From Actinomycetota bacterium (GTDB lineage: Bacteria > Actinomycetota > Thermoleophilia > Gaiellales > Gaiellaceae), in NCBI GenBank assembly GCA_005885565.1, contig VAXK01000030.1, positions 1 through 14,162 of the forward strand: 14,162 nucleotides of DNA. Direction: 5' to 3'. Shown here piece by piece: positions 1 through 6,596 of this stretch. The position numbers and the translations under genes are program-made. Each line of letters opens with the position of its first letter. Positions within the stretch are counted from its first letter, which is position 1. The notes under the pieces are model-generated. The model saw only the letters and a list, made by a program, of their open reading frames with translations. It made no database searches and was not told where the DNA came from.

Positions 1-815
1 CGGACGCCGAGCTCGAGCTCCTCGATCGGGAAGTTCTCCATCCCGTGCGCCAGCGGGATCTCGGGCCCCGCGCCGTCGCCCGCGGCGGCCGGCGTCTCCC
101 CGAAGCCCTCGATCTTCTCCAGGTCGGTGAAGATCGCGAGCTGGCGAATGAGGATCTCGCCCGCCTGCGCGATCGCGTCGCGCGGGTCGATCGAGCCGTC
201 GGTCGTGACGTCGAGGGTGAGCTTGTCGTAGTCCGTCCGCTGCCCGACGCGCGCCGCCTCGACGTCGTACGAGACGCGCCGCACGGGCGAGAAGATCGAG
301 TCGATCGGGATGACGCCGATCGTGTGCTCGGGCCCGCGGTTGAGCTCCGCCGGGAGGTAGCCGCGACCGCGGCCGATCGTCAGCGTCAGCTCGAGCTTGC
401 CGCCCTTCGCGAGGTTCGCGATCTCGAGGTCCGGGTTCAGGACCTCGAGGTCGGCCGGAGCCTCGATGTCGCCGGCCGTGATCGTGCCGGAGCCCGACTT
501 GGCGACGTGCACCTCGATCTCGGGCGACTCGCCGTACAGGCGGCAGATCAGGTTCTTCAGGTTGAGGATGATGTCGGTCACGTCCTCGCGCACGCCCGGA
601 AGCGTGGTGAACTCGTGCGCGATCCCCTCGATCTTCACCGAGGTGACCGCGGCGCCCTCGAGCGACGAGAGGAGGACGCGGCGGAGCGAGTTGCCGAACG
701 TGAAGCCGAAGCCGCGGTCGAGCGGCTCGATCACGAAGACGCCGCGGTGCTCGTCGACTTCCTCGTGGACGATCTTCGGTGTCTGAAACTCCATCAGGCT
801 GGTGCGAACTGCCAT
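1..815 (-). CDS. rpoA: DNA-directed RNA polymerase subunit alpha, partial (3' end outside window)
   Basis: Alpha subunit of RNA polymerase; its dimer nucleates assembly of beta and beta', and its C-terminal domain contacts UP elements and activators. 271 codons are visible. The N-terminal domain carries FGNSLRR near residues 40-46, the assembly motif containing the Arg45 known from E. coli, then EGAAVTSVKIEG and the later block SIDPRDAIAQAGEIL. A short Gly/Ala/Pro linker follows. The last residues (ENFPIEELELGV) are the start of the alpha C-terminal domain, so only that domain is cut off by the window edge. ATG at 815 is chosen because a purine-rich GGAAAGGAAGAG lies just upstream; an in-frame ATG at 794 is the alternative. 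The gene follows rpsD after 18 bases, as usual in alpha operons, where rplQ normally comes next. Identity is certain. Confidence 0.97.
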   Translation of the reverse strand, partial: MAVRTSLMEFQTPKIVHEEVDEHRGVFVIEPLDRGFGFTFGNSLRRVLLSSLEGAAVTSVKIEGIAHEFTTLPGVREDVTDIILNLKNLICRLYGESPEIEVHVAKSGSGTITAGDIEAPADLEVLNPDLEIANLAKGGKLELTLTIGRGRGYLPAELNRGPEHTIGVIPIDSIFSPVRRVSYDVEAARVGQRTDYDKLTLDVTTDGSIDPRDAIAQAGEILIRQLAIFTDLEKIEGFGETPAAAGDGAGPEIPLAHGMENFPIEELELGV

Positions 816-833
816 CTCTTCCTTTCCTGAGTG

Positions 834-1454
834 CTACTTCGAGTAGAGCTCGACGATGAGCGACTCCTGCACGGGCGTGTCGATCTCGTCCCGCTCGGGC
901 CACTTGAGGATCTTCCCGGTGAGGCCGTCGTGGTCGGCCTGGAGCCAAGGCGCCACGGAGGCCGTGAGGTCGGTGGCGTCGCGGATGACGGGCTCGGCGG
1001 AGCTGCCGGACGCGACGGTGACGATGTCGTCCGGCTTGACCTGGTAGCTCGGGATGTTCACCCGGCGGCCGTTTACCTGGAAGTGCCCGTGCCGGACGAG
1101 CTGACGCGCCTGCGCGCGCGAGACTGCGAAGCCGAGCCGGTAGACGACGTTGTCGAGCCTCGTCTCGAGCATCCGCAGCAGGGTCTCGCCGGTGACGCCG
1201 GTGCCCTTGGCGGCCTTCGTGTAGTAGGTGCGGAACTGGTTCTCGAGCAAGCCGTAGTAGCGGCGCGCCTTCTGCTTCTCGCGCAGCTGGAGCAGGTACT
1301 CAGACTGCTTGATGCGGCCGCGGCCGTGTTCGCCCGGCGGATAGCTGCGGCGCTCGATGGCGCACTTCTCCGTCAGGCAGCGCTCGCCCTTCAGGAAGAG
1401 CTTCATGCCCTCCCGGCGGCAGACGCGGCACTTGGGGCCGAGGTCGCGGGCCAC
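834..1454 (-). CDS. rpsD: 30S ribosomal protein S4, zinc-cysteine type
   Basis: Primary 16S rRNA binder that nucleates assembly of the 30S body and lines the mRNA entry. It is 206 residues, the usual length. Cys9, Cys12, Cys26 and Cys31 form the N-terminal zinc knuckle of C+ S4 proteins. YPPGEHGRGR follows, and the S4 RNA-binding domain around residues 95-160 includes LDNVVYRLGFA and VNGRRVNIPSY. The start is GTG at 1454, which shares its G with the TAG stop of rpsK (TAGTG); GGAGG lies 5 bases upstream. The open frame continues upstream to about 1637, but that part is out-of-frame rpsK sequence. Mycobacterial S4 lacks these cysteines, so the C+ form argues against a classical actinomycete. 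In E. coli S4 autoregulates the alpha operon; nothing here proves that for this organism. Confidence 0.97.
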   Translation of the reverse strand: MARDLGPKCRVCRREGMKLFLKGERCLTEKCAIERRSYPPGEHGRGRIKQSEYLLQLREKQKARRYYGLLENQFRTYYTKAAKGTGVTGETLLRMLETRLDNVVYRLGFAVSRAQARQLVRHGHFQVNGRRVNIPSYQVKPDDIVTVASGSSAEPVIRDATDLTASVAPWLQADHDGLTGKILKWPERDEIDTPVQESLIVELYSK

Positions 1455-1858
1455 TAGACCCTCCGCCTCTTGCGCGGCCGCACGCCGTTGTGCGCCTGCG
1501 GGGTCACGTCCTTCACGCCGAGGATCTCGAGCCCCGCGGCCTGGAGCGAGCGGATCGCCGTCTCGCGCCCGGAGCCCGGGCCCTTGACGAAGACCTCCAC
1601 CTTCTGGAGACCGTGCTCCATGCCCTTGCGGGCGCACGAGTCGGCGGTCACCTGGGCGGCGAACGGCGTCGACTTGCGCGAGCCCTTGAAGCCCGCCGAC
1701 CCGGCCGACTCCCAGGCGATGACGTTTCCGTCCTTGTCCGTCAGCGACACGATGGTGTTGTTGAACGACGTCTTGATGTGCGCCTGGCCGATCGCGATGT
1801 TCTTGCGGACGCGACGGCGGGTGCGACCGCGGGTCGCTGGTCTCCTAGGAGGCGCCAC
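1454..1858 (-). CDS. rpsK: 30S ribosomal protein S11
   Basis: Platform protein of the 30S subunit near the mRNA exit and the decoding-side 16S helices. It is 134 residues, close to the family norm. The basic N-terminus (residues 1-19) leads into IGQAHIKTSFNNTIVSLTD, the hallmark S11 segment. GSRKSTPFAAQ, the FVKGPGSGRE loop and a C-terminal PQAHNGVRPRKRRRV tail complete the match. The start is GTG at 1858, one base after the TAG of rpsM; no strong Shine-Dalgarno is visible beyond a weak AAGG about 11 bases upstream, so translation is probably coupled to rpsM. Its own TAG overlaps the GTG of rpsD. Confidence 0.97.
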   Translation of the reverse strand: MAPPRRPATRGRTRRRVRKNIAIGQAHIKTSFNNTIVSLTDKDGNVIAWESAGSAGFKGSRKSTPFAAQVTADSCARKGMEHGLQKVEVFVKGPGSGRETAIRSLQAAGLEILGVKDVTPQAHNGVRPRKRRRV

Positions 1859-1859
1859 G

Positions 1860-2237
1860 CTACTTCGCTGCCTTCTTGCCGCGGCCGACGGTCTTCTTCG
1901 GGCCCTTGCGCGTGCGGGCGTTCGTCTTCGTGCGCTGGCCGTTCACGGGCAGGCCGCGCCGGTGCCGGATGCCGCGGTAGGCCCCGATCTCGCCCAGGCG
2001 CTTGATCGCCTGCGAGCGCTCGCGGCGGAGGTCGCCCTCGACCTCGAGGTTCTCGTCGATGTAGGTGCGGAGCTTCGTGACCTCCTCGTCGGTGAGGTCA
2101 CGGACCTTCGTGTCCTTCGAGACGCCGAGCGCCGCGCAGACCTGGCGAGCGCTGGACTGGCCGATGCCGTAGATGTAGGTCAGCCCCACCTCGAGGCGCT
2201 TCTGATTCGGCAGGTTCACTCCTGCGATGCGTGCCAA
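1860..2237 (-). CDS. rpsM: 30S ribosomal protein S13 (TTG start)
   Basis: Protein of the 30S head that forms bridges B1a/B1b to the large subunit and touches P-site tRNA with its C-terminal tail. It is 125 residues. The start ARIAGVNLPNQKRLEVGL, the helix-two-turn-helix region YIYGIGQSSA, the GAYRGIRHRRGLPVNGQRT block and the lysine-rich C-terminus are all diagnostic. No ATG or GTG fits the family N-terminus; the frame upstream continues to 2408 but runs through rpmJ in another frame. TTG at 2237 gives exactly the expected protein and has AGGAGG 4 bases upstream, so I assign TTG. That ribosome binding site overlaps the rpmJ stop codon, and the two genes are 8 bases apart. Confidence 0.95.
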   Translation of the reverse strand: MARIAGVNLPNQKRLEVGLTYIYGIGQSSARQVCAALGVSKDTKVRDLTDEEVTKLRTYIDENLEVEGDLRRERSQAIKRLGEIGAYRGIRHRRGLPVNGQRTKTNARTRKGPKKTVGRGKKAAK

Positions 2238-2241
2238 CTGG

Positions 2242-2247
2242 CCTCCT
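2242..2247 (-). promoter_or_regulatory. Ribosome binding site that fixes the TTG start of rpsM
   Basis: The transcript reads AGGAGG, then CCAG, then TTG. The 4-base spacing is at the short end of the usual range but the match to anti-Shine-Dalgarno is perfect. It overlaps the TAG stop of rpmJ (2246-2248), which would couple rpsM initiation to termination on rpmJ. Confidence 0.8.
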
Positions 2248-2359
2248 ACCCCTGTCGCTGCTTGTGACGCGGATTCGTGCAGATGACCATGGTCGTGCCG
2301 TGCCGCTTGATGACGCGGCACCGCTCGCACATGGGCTTGACGGATGCTCTGACCTTCAT
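2246..2359 (-). CDS. rpmJ: 50S ribosomal protein L36, zinc type
   Basis: Smallest large-subunit protein; it binds 23S rRNA and helps organise the region near the L16 and L6 sites. It is 37 residues, the standard C+ length. It begins MKVRASVKPMCERCRVIKRH and ends with a basic RHKQRQG. Zinc ligands of the CCCH type are Cys11, Cys14, Cys27 and His32. It starts with ATG at 2359 and stops with TAG. No Shine-Dalgarno lies in the 9 bases between the start codon and the upstream hairpin stem (2369-2389), which is unusual. In most bacteria infA precedes it; here map does, after a 73-base gap. Confidence 0.96.
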   Translation of the reverse strand: MKVRASVKPMCERCRVIKRHGTTMVICTNPRHKQRQG

Positions 2360-2432
2360 GCGTACAAAACCGCGCTCGGCGAGCGCGGTGAAAGAGTTTC
2401 GAGCGCACACAGAAACGCCCTGCGGCGCCGCG
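2360..2432 (-). other. map-rpmJ intergenic region; infA absent
   Basis: At 73 bases this is the largest non-coding gap in the window; all others are 18 bases or fewer. In most Gram-positive operons infA (about 73 codons) sits here. The gap is far too short for it, and no frame contains an IF1-like sequence. It contains the hairpin at 2366-2389; the possible promoter starts just upstream, inside the end of map. Confidence 0.85.
2366..2389 (-). terminator. Terminator-like hairpin in the rpmJ leader
   Basis: On the transcript strand ACCGCGCTC, loop GCC, GAGCGCGGT form a perfect 9-bp stem, and the last stem T begins a TTTT run followed by G. This has the shape of a weak intrinsic terminator or attenuator, but the T tract is short and essential genes lie directly downstream, so full termination is unlikely. 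It ends 9 bases before the rpmJ ATG and so occupies the place where a ribosome binding site would be. Function as attenuator, RNA-processing boundary, or protein-binding leader is inference. Confidence 0.55.
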
Positions 2433-3197
2433 TCATCGTAGCAAAGGGACTGCGCTCGTCGTCAGGATCCGCGGGCCCGCTTCGGTGACCGCGACGGTGT
2501 GCTCGAAGTGGGCCGCGAGCGACCCGTCGGCGGTCGAGATCGTCCACCCGTCGTCGTGGACGTGGACCTCCGGGCGGCCGGCGGTGATCATCGGCTCGAT
2601 CGCGAGGGTCATGCCCTCGCTGAGCACCGGGCCCCGCCCGGGCCGGCCGAAGTTCGGGATCTGCGGCTCCTCGTGGTAGGAGCGGCCGACGCCGTGGCCG
2701 ACGAGGCTGCGGACGATGCCGAAGCCGGCGTCCTCGCTCACGTCCTGGACGGCGGCGGAGATGTCGCCGACCCGGTTGCCGACCCGCGCCTGCGCGATCC
2801 CGGCGGCCAACGCGCCTTGACACGTCTCGAGGAGCCGCTCCGCCTCGTCGGAGATATCGCCGACCGGGAAGGTATACGCGCTGTCGGCGACGAAGCCGTC
2901 GAGGGTCACGCCGATGTCGATGTCGACGACGTCGCCCTCCTCGAGCGCGTACGGCCCAGGGATGCCGTGGACGACGACCGAGTTCGGCGAGATGCAGAGC
3001 GCAGCCGGGAAGCCGCGGTAGCCCTTCGAGGTGGGCACGCCTCCCCGGCTCGCGATGTGCTCCTCGCCGATCCGGTCGAGCTCGGCGGTCGTGATGCCCG
3101 GCCGGATGTGCTCCCCGACCAGCGCGATCGTCTCGGCCACGAGCGCCCCCGCCGCCGCCATCTTCTCGATCTCCTGGACGGACTTGCGAATGATCAC
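2433..3197 (-). CDS. map: Methionine aminopeptidase, type I
   Basis: Cytosolic dimetal enzyme that removes the initiator methionine from nascent proteins when the second residue is small. It is 254 residues, a typical type I without the N-terminal zinc-finger extension. By alignment with E. coli Map, all five metal ligands are present: Asp94 (in VDIDIG), Asp105 (in VADSAYTF), His168 (in LVGHGVG), Glu201 (in AIEPM) and Glu232 (in HFEHT). The substrate-binding His77 is in VVVHGIP. The start is GTG at 3197 within GTGA, overlapping the adk stop by 4 bases; there is no clear Shine-Dalgarno, so it is probably translationally coupled to adk. The adk-map pair after secY is the common Gram-positive arrangement. 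Confidence 0.97.
   Translation of the reverse strand: MIIRKSVQEIEKMAAAGALVAETIALVGEHIRPGITTAELDRIGEEHIASRGGVPTSKGYRGFPAALCISPNSVVVHGIPGPYALEEGDVVDIDIGVTLDGFVADSAYTFPVGDISDEAERLLETCQGALAAGIAQARVGNRVGDISAAVQDVSEDAGFGIVRSLVGHGVGRSYHEEPQIPNFGRPGRGPVLSEGMTLAIEPMITAGRPEVHVHDDGWTISTADGSLAAHFEHTVAVTEAGPRILTTSAVPLLR
2435..2465 (-). promoter_or_regulatory. Possible internal promoter for rpmJ-rpsM-rpsK-rpsD-rpoA
   Basis: TACGAT (2435-2440) fits the TANNNT -10 consensus common in GC-rich actinobacteria. CTGACG (2460-2465) is a partial match (4 of 6) to the -35 TTGACA, with a rather long 19-base spacer. A transcript would begin near 2428, inside the last gap before rpmJ, and would include the hairpin in its leader. 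The elements sit in the 3' end of map, so codon constraint could explain them by chance. Confidence 0.3.
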
Positions 3198-3772
3198 GCG
3201 ACCGCGCCCGCCTGCTCGAGCGCCTGCTGGATCTCGGCGAAGACCTCGTTCTCGCTCCGGTCGCCGTGGATCCCGACGACGTTGCCGCGCGAGCGGTAGT
3301 ACTCGACGAGCGGCTCGGTCTCCTCGTGGTAGAGCTCGAGGCGACGGCGAATCGCCTCCGGGGTGTCGTCCGGTCGCCCCTCGAGCGTAGCCCGCTTGGT
3401 GAGCCGCTCGGCCGCGACCTCGTCGGGGACCTGGAGCTCGAGGACGAGATCGAGCTGCTTGTCGATCTCGCGCAGCATCGTGTCGAGCGCCTCGGCCTGG
3501 ACGAACGTGCGCGGGAAGCCGTCGAGGATGAAGCCGTGCTCCGTGTCGGGCTCGGAGAGCCGGGCACGGATCAGCTCGATCATCAGGTCGTCGGGAACGA
3601 GCCCGCCGCTGTCGTAGATCGGCTTCACCTTGCGGCCGAGCGGCGTGCCGTCCGCCATCGCGCGGCGCAGGATGTCGCCCGTCGCGATGTGCGGCAGCCC
3701 GTACTCCGCCGCGATCCGCTTCGCCTGCGTCCCCTTCCCGGCCCCCTGCGGACCGAGCAACAGCACGTTCAC
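3194..3772 (-). CDS. adk: Adenylate kinase (short-LID form)
   Basis: Catalyses ATP + AMP = 2 ADP in the cytosol and sets adenylate energy balance. It is 192 residues. The P-loop GPQGAGKGT lies at residues 7-15, the AMP-binding segment includes ATGDILRR, and the DGFPRTFVQAEAL block is diagnostic. The LID region (TKRATLEGRPDDTPEAIRRR) is the short type, without the roughly 27-residue insertion and its zinc cysteines that longer Gram-positive enzymes carry. The start is GTG at 3772, one base after the TAG of secY; no close Shine-Dalgarno is seen, which suggests coupling to secY translation. It overlaps map by 4 bases. Confidence 0.97.
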   Translation of the reverse strand: MNVLLLGPQGAGKGTQAKRIAAEYGLPHIATGDILRRAMADGTPLGRKVKPIYDSGGLVPDDLMIELIRARLSEPDTEHGFILDGFPRTFVQAEALDTMLREIDKQLDLVLELQVPDEVAAERLTKRATLEGRPDDTPEAIRRRLELYHEETEPLVEYYRSRGNVVGIHGDRSENEVFAEIQQALEQAGAVA

Positions 3773-3773
3773 G

Positions 3774-5027
3774 CTACTTCAGGAAACCTTCGTAGCTGCG
3801 CATCATCATCTGCGACTCCATCTGCCGCATCGTGTCGAGCGCGACGCCGACGACGATCAGGACCGACGTGCCGCCGAGGGCGCGCGAGGTCGCCTGCGAG
3901 AAGCCGAAGTAGCGAATGAACAGGCTCGGCGCGACGGCGACGATCGCCAGGTAGAGGGCGCCCGGGAAGGTGAGCCGCGTCAGCACCCGGTCGAGGTACT
4001 GCGCCGTCGGCCCGCCCGGCCGGATCCCGGGGATGTAGCCGCCGTACTTGCGCAGGTTGTCGGCCTGGTCGACCGGGTTGAACTGGACCGCCGTGTAGAA
4101 GTACGTGAAGACGACGATCAGGAAGCCCTCCAGCAGCAGGTACGTGACGTTCCCGGGCAGGAAGTGAGAGTTGATGAAGGTCTGCGTCTGCGGGAAGAAC
4201 TGCGCGATCGTCGGCGGGAAGGCCATGATCGCGGCCGCGAAGATCACCGGGATGACGCCGGCCATGTTCACGCGCAGGGGCATATAGGTCGAGCCGCCGG
4301 CCGTCTGTCTTCGTCCGACCATGCGTTTCGCGTACTGGATCGGGATCCGCCGCTGGCCCTCCTGGATGAAGACGACGGCCACGATCACGCCGAGCGCGAT
4401 GAGCGGGAAGAAGAGCTTCTCCATCGGCCCGCCGTTGATCCAGGCGTTGATGCCCGCCGGGGCCGTGGCGAGGATGGAGGCGAAGATCAGGAGCGAGATG
4501 CCGTTCCCGACCCCGCGCTTCGTGATCAGCTCGCCCAGCCACATGAGCACCGTCGTCCCGGCGGTCAGGGTCAGGATGATGAGCACGAAGCGGCCAGCGT
4601 TCGCGTTCAGCGCGTGCGAGCGCTTGAAGAGGAACGCGTAGCCGGTCGACTGCGCCGCCGCGAGGGCGACGGTCAGGTACCGGGTGTACTGGTTGATCTT
4701 GGCCATGCCCGCCTCGCCCTCCTTCTGCAGCTGCTCGAGGGTCGGGATCACGACCGTCAGCAGCTGGAGGATGATCGAGGCGGTGACGTAGGGCATGATC
4801 CCGAGCGCGAAGACGGAGAAGCGCGCGAGGGCCGAGCCCGAGAAGAGGTTCAGCAAGCCGAGGACGGTGCCGCCCTTGCCGTTGAAGTACTGCGAGATCT
4901 GGTCCGAGTTCACGCCCGGCGCCGGGAGCCAGGAGCCGAGCCGGTAGATCGCGAGGATGAGCGCGGTGAAGAGGACGCGGCGGCGAAGCTCGGGGACGCG
5001 CCAGGCGTTCGTGAGCCAGGAGAACAT
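3774..5027 (-). CDS. secY: Preprotein translocase subunit SecY
   Basis: Channel-forming core of the Sec translocon in the cytoplasmic membrane; with SecE and SecG it secretes unfolded proteins with SecA, or inserts membrane proteins co-translationally. It is 417 residues, slightly shorter than E. coli SecY (443). Multiple hydrophobic spans are visible, for instance near residues 17-34, 69-95, 115-135, 147-168, 176-193, 205-222, 255-275, 296-316, 355-372 and 386-398, agreeing with ten membrane segments. The plug region NLFSGSAL follows segment 1. Segment 2 contains FALGIMPYVTASIILQLL, and the cytosolic loop before segment 7 carries the basic KRMVGRRQ. ATG at 5027 directly follows the rplO stop (TAGATG), with GGGAGG 11 bases upstream. 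One base separates its TAG from adk. Confidence 0.97.
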   Translation of the reverse strand: MFSWLTNAWRVPELRRRVLFTALILAIYRLGSWLPAPGVNSDQISQYFNGKGGTVLGLLNLFSGSALARFSVFALGIMPYVTASIILQLLTVVIPTLEQLQKEGEAGMAKINQYTRYLTVALAAAQSTGYAFLFKRSHALNANAGRFVLIILTLTAGTTVLMWLGELITKRGVGNGISLLIFASILATAPAGINAWINGGPMEKLFFPLIALGVIVAVVFIQEGQRRIPIQYAKRMVGRRQTAGGSTYMPLRVNMAGVIPVIFAAAIMAFPPTIAQFFPQTQTFINSHFLPGNVTYLLLEGFLIVVFTYFYTAVQFNPVDQADNLRKYGGYIPGIRPGGPTAQYLDRVLTRLTFPGALYLAIVAVAPSLFIRYFGFSQATSRALGGTSVLIVVGVALDTMRQMESQMMMRSYEGFLK

Positions 5028-5519
5028 CTAGCTCTTCGCCTCCCGTAGGAGCTCGACGGTGCCACCGGCGCCCTCGATCTTCTCGCGCGCCGCCTTCGAG
5101 ATCGCGTGCACGCGCACGGTCAGCTTCTTCGTCACCTCACCGACGCCGAGGATCTTCACGTCGGTGCGCGTGTTCTTGATCAGGCGCTTCTCGACGAGCG
5201 ACTCCGGCGTCACCTCGGCGCCCTCGTCGAAGCGATCGAGGTCGCGGACGTTCACCGGAACGGTCGAGGTGCGGAACGGCCCGATCGGCATCGCGTCCTT
5301 CGACGTCGAGCCGGGGAGCTTGCCGAGGCGCATGTACACCGGCATCTGGCCGCCCTCGAAGCCGGCCCGCATCTTGTGCGAGCCCGAGCGGGCCTTCTGA
5401 CCCTTGATCCCGCGGCCCGAGTAGCGGCCCTTGCCCGAGCCCATCCCGCGACCGATGCGCTTGCGGTCGCGACGCGAGGCTGCCGGCTTCAGGTTCGAGA
5501 GGTTCAGCTCGTCAGGCAT
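5028..5519 (-). CDS. rplO: 50S ribosomal protein L15
   Basis: Late-assembling 23S rRNA binder in the core of the large subunit. It is 163 residues, slightly longer than the usual 145-150. The glycine-rich basic N-terminus (KRIGRGMGSGKGRYSGRGIKGQ, about residues 20-41) followed by FEGGQMPVYMRLGK is diagnostic. The C-terminal globular domain has KILGVGEVTKKLTVRVHAIS. The ATG at 5519 overlaps the rpmD stop by 8 bases and has GGGAG upstream. Its TAG abuts the secY ATG, the common rplO-secY arrangement. Confidence 0.96.
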   Translation of the reverse strand: MPDELNLSNLKPAASRRDRKRIGRGMGSGKGRYSGRGIKGQKARSGSHKMRAGFEGGQMPVYMRLGKLPGSTSKDAMPIGPFRTSTVPVNVRDLDRFDEGAEVTPESLVEKRLIKNTRTDVKILGVGEVTKKLTVRVHAISKAAREKIEGAGGTVELLREAKS

Positions 5520-5706
5520 TGGGCTCGCTCCCGCCCTCGACGCTCACGAGGTGGCGGACCTTCCTGAGCATACCGGCGAGCGTCGGGCTCTCCTTGTGCT
5601 CTGCCGTGCGGCCGATCTTGCCCAGGCCGAGCGCGCGCAGCGTGCCGCGGTGTGCGGGGGACTGCCCGATCGCGCTACGCGTCTGCGTGATCTTCAGCTT
5701 CGCCAT
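5512..5706 (-). CDS. rpmD: 50S ribosomal protein L30
   Basis: Small large-subunit protein binding 23S rRNA next to 5S. It is 64 residues, the normal bacterial length. It begins AKLKITQTRSAIGQSPAHR and has LRALGLGKIGRTAEHKESP, the standard L30 core, then MLRKVRHLVSVE. ATG at 5706 lies inside the end of rpsE, giving a 32-base overlap, the largest in the window. The start is set by the family N-terminus, since the usual M-A-K-L-K-I-T fits exactly. The Shine-Dalgarno is weak (GAGAGC), so re-initiation after rpsE is likely. Confidence 0.95.
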   Translation of the reverse strand: MAKLKITQTRSAIGQSPAHRGTLRALGLGKIGRTAEHKESPTLAGMLRKVRHLVSVEGGSEPNA

Positions 5707-6238
5707 TGCTCTCGCTCTCTTGCGGCGGCTTGGCCGGAACGGGCAAAACCTGCGCGACCGTGAGGCCGCGGATCCTCGCGACGTCCTCGGGTCGGCGGAG
5801 CTGCTTCAGCCCGTTGACGGTCGCCTTCGCCATGTTGATCGGGTTCGTCGTGCCGAGGCTCTTGGCCAGGATGTCCCGGATCCCCGCCAGCTCGAGCACG
5901 GCGCGGACGCCGCCGCCCGCGATGACGCCGGTGCCCTCGCTCGCCGGGCGCAGCATGACCCGCGCCGCGTCGAAGCGGCCGAGCACCTCGTGCGTGATCG
6001 TCTGGCCGTGCTTCGGCACGGTGAAGAGGTTCTTCTTCGCGTCGTCGACCGCCTTCGTGATCGCGAGCGGCACCTCGCGCGCCTTCCCGTAGCCGACACC
6101 GACACGGTCGACCTCGTCGCCGATCACGACGAGCGCGGTGAACGAGAACCGCCGGCCGCCCTTGACCACCTTGGCGACGCGGTTGATCTCGACCACGCGC
6201 TCCTTGAGCTCTCTCGCCTCTGCGACATTGGTCGCCAC
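5675..6238 (-). CDS. rpsE: 30S ribosomal protein S5, acidic C-terminal tail
   Basis: 30S body protein near the decoding site and mRNA entry; mutations in this family affect fidelity and spectinomycin response. It is 187 residues. LKERVVEINRVAKVVKGGRRFSF starts the S5 N-terminal double-stranded-RNA-binding-like fold, and GYGKAREVPLAITKAVDDAKKN follows. The C-terminal domain has GTGVIAGGGVRAVLELAGI and LGTTNPINMAKAT. The last 15 or so residues are an acidic low-complexity tail (ESESNGEAEDHADA) whose codons overlap rpmD. GTG at 6238 overlaps the TAG of rplR by one base; GAAGGAGGG lies about 12 bases upstream. Confidence 0.97.
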   Translation of the reverse strand: MATNVAEARELKERVVEINRVAKVVKGGRRFSFTALVVIGDEVDRVGVGYGKAREVPLAITKAVDDAKKNLFTVPKHGQTITHEVLGRFDAARVMLRPASEGTGVIAGGGVRAVLELAGIRDILAKSLGTTNPINMAKATVNGLKQLRRPEDVARIRGLTVAQVLPVPAKPPQESESNGEAEDHADA

Positions 6239-6594
6239 TAGAACTTCAACCCTCCTTCGCGGGCGCTCTCGGCGAGCGCCTTCACGCGTCCGTGGTAGAG
6301 GTAGCCGCCCCGGTCGAAGACGACGCGCTCGATCCCCGCCTTCTTCGCGTTCGCGGCGAGGAGCTTGCCGACCTCCGCCGCCTGGGCGGTCTTCGTGCCC
6401 TTGAACGACTTCTTCAGGTGGAGCCAGCTCGCCGCGGCGACGGTGCGGCCCTCGAGGTCGTCCACGAGCTGCGCCTCGATCCCGCGGTTCGAGCGGAACA
6501 CGACGAGACGCGGCCGCTCGGCCGTGCCGCTGACCTTGCCGCGGACACGCCTGTGCCGGCGGGCCCGGGCTTGGGGCTTGGTGAGGACGGCCAC
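6238..6594 (-). CDS. rplR: 50S ribosomal protein L18
   Basis: 5S rRNA-binding protein of the central protuberance; with L5 it brings 5S into the large subunit. It is 118 residues, the typical length. The Arg-rich N-terminus (ARARRHRRVRGKVSGTAERPR) and RLVVFRSNRGIEAQLVDD are diagnostic, as are AAEVGKLLAANAKKAGI and VVFDRGGYLYHGRVKALAE near the end. GTG at 6594 follows the rplF TAG by two bases, with GAAGAGGG 7 bases upstream. Confidence 0.96.
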   Translation of the reverse strand: MAVLTKPQARARRHRRVRGKVSGTAERPRLVVFRSNRGIEAQLVDDLEGRTVAAASWLHLKKSFKGTKTAQAAEVGKLLAANAKKAGIERVVFDRGGYLYHGRVKALAESAREGGLKF

Positions 6595-6596
6595 GG

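Noticed and set aside
45..1457. Plus-strand open frames opposite rpoA and rpsD
   Set aside because: Shadow frames typical of GC-rich genes; no start context and no resemblance to known families.
1455..1637. Upstream extension of the rpsD frame
   Set aside because: Overlaps rpsK out of frame, while GTG at 1454 with GGAGG gives the exact S4 N-terminus. The same reasoning removes extensions of rpsM, rpsS, rplW, rplD and rplE.
2366..2389. Hairpin as the definite end of the spc operon
   Set aside because: The T run has only four bases and is followed by G, and essential genes continue at 9 bases; called terminator-like only.
2356..3567. 403-codon minus-strand frame across adk and map
   Set aside because: Off-frame reading of two real genes, full of Arg and Ser; no recognisable domain.
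3630..5048. 472-codon plus-strand frame opposite secY
   Set aside because: Mirror of secY in GC-rich DNA with low-complexity Arg/Asp/Glu content and no family resemblance; secY is beyond doubt on the other strand.
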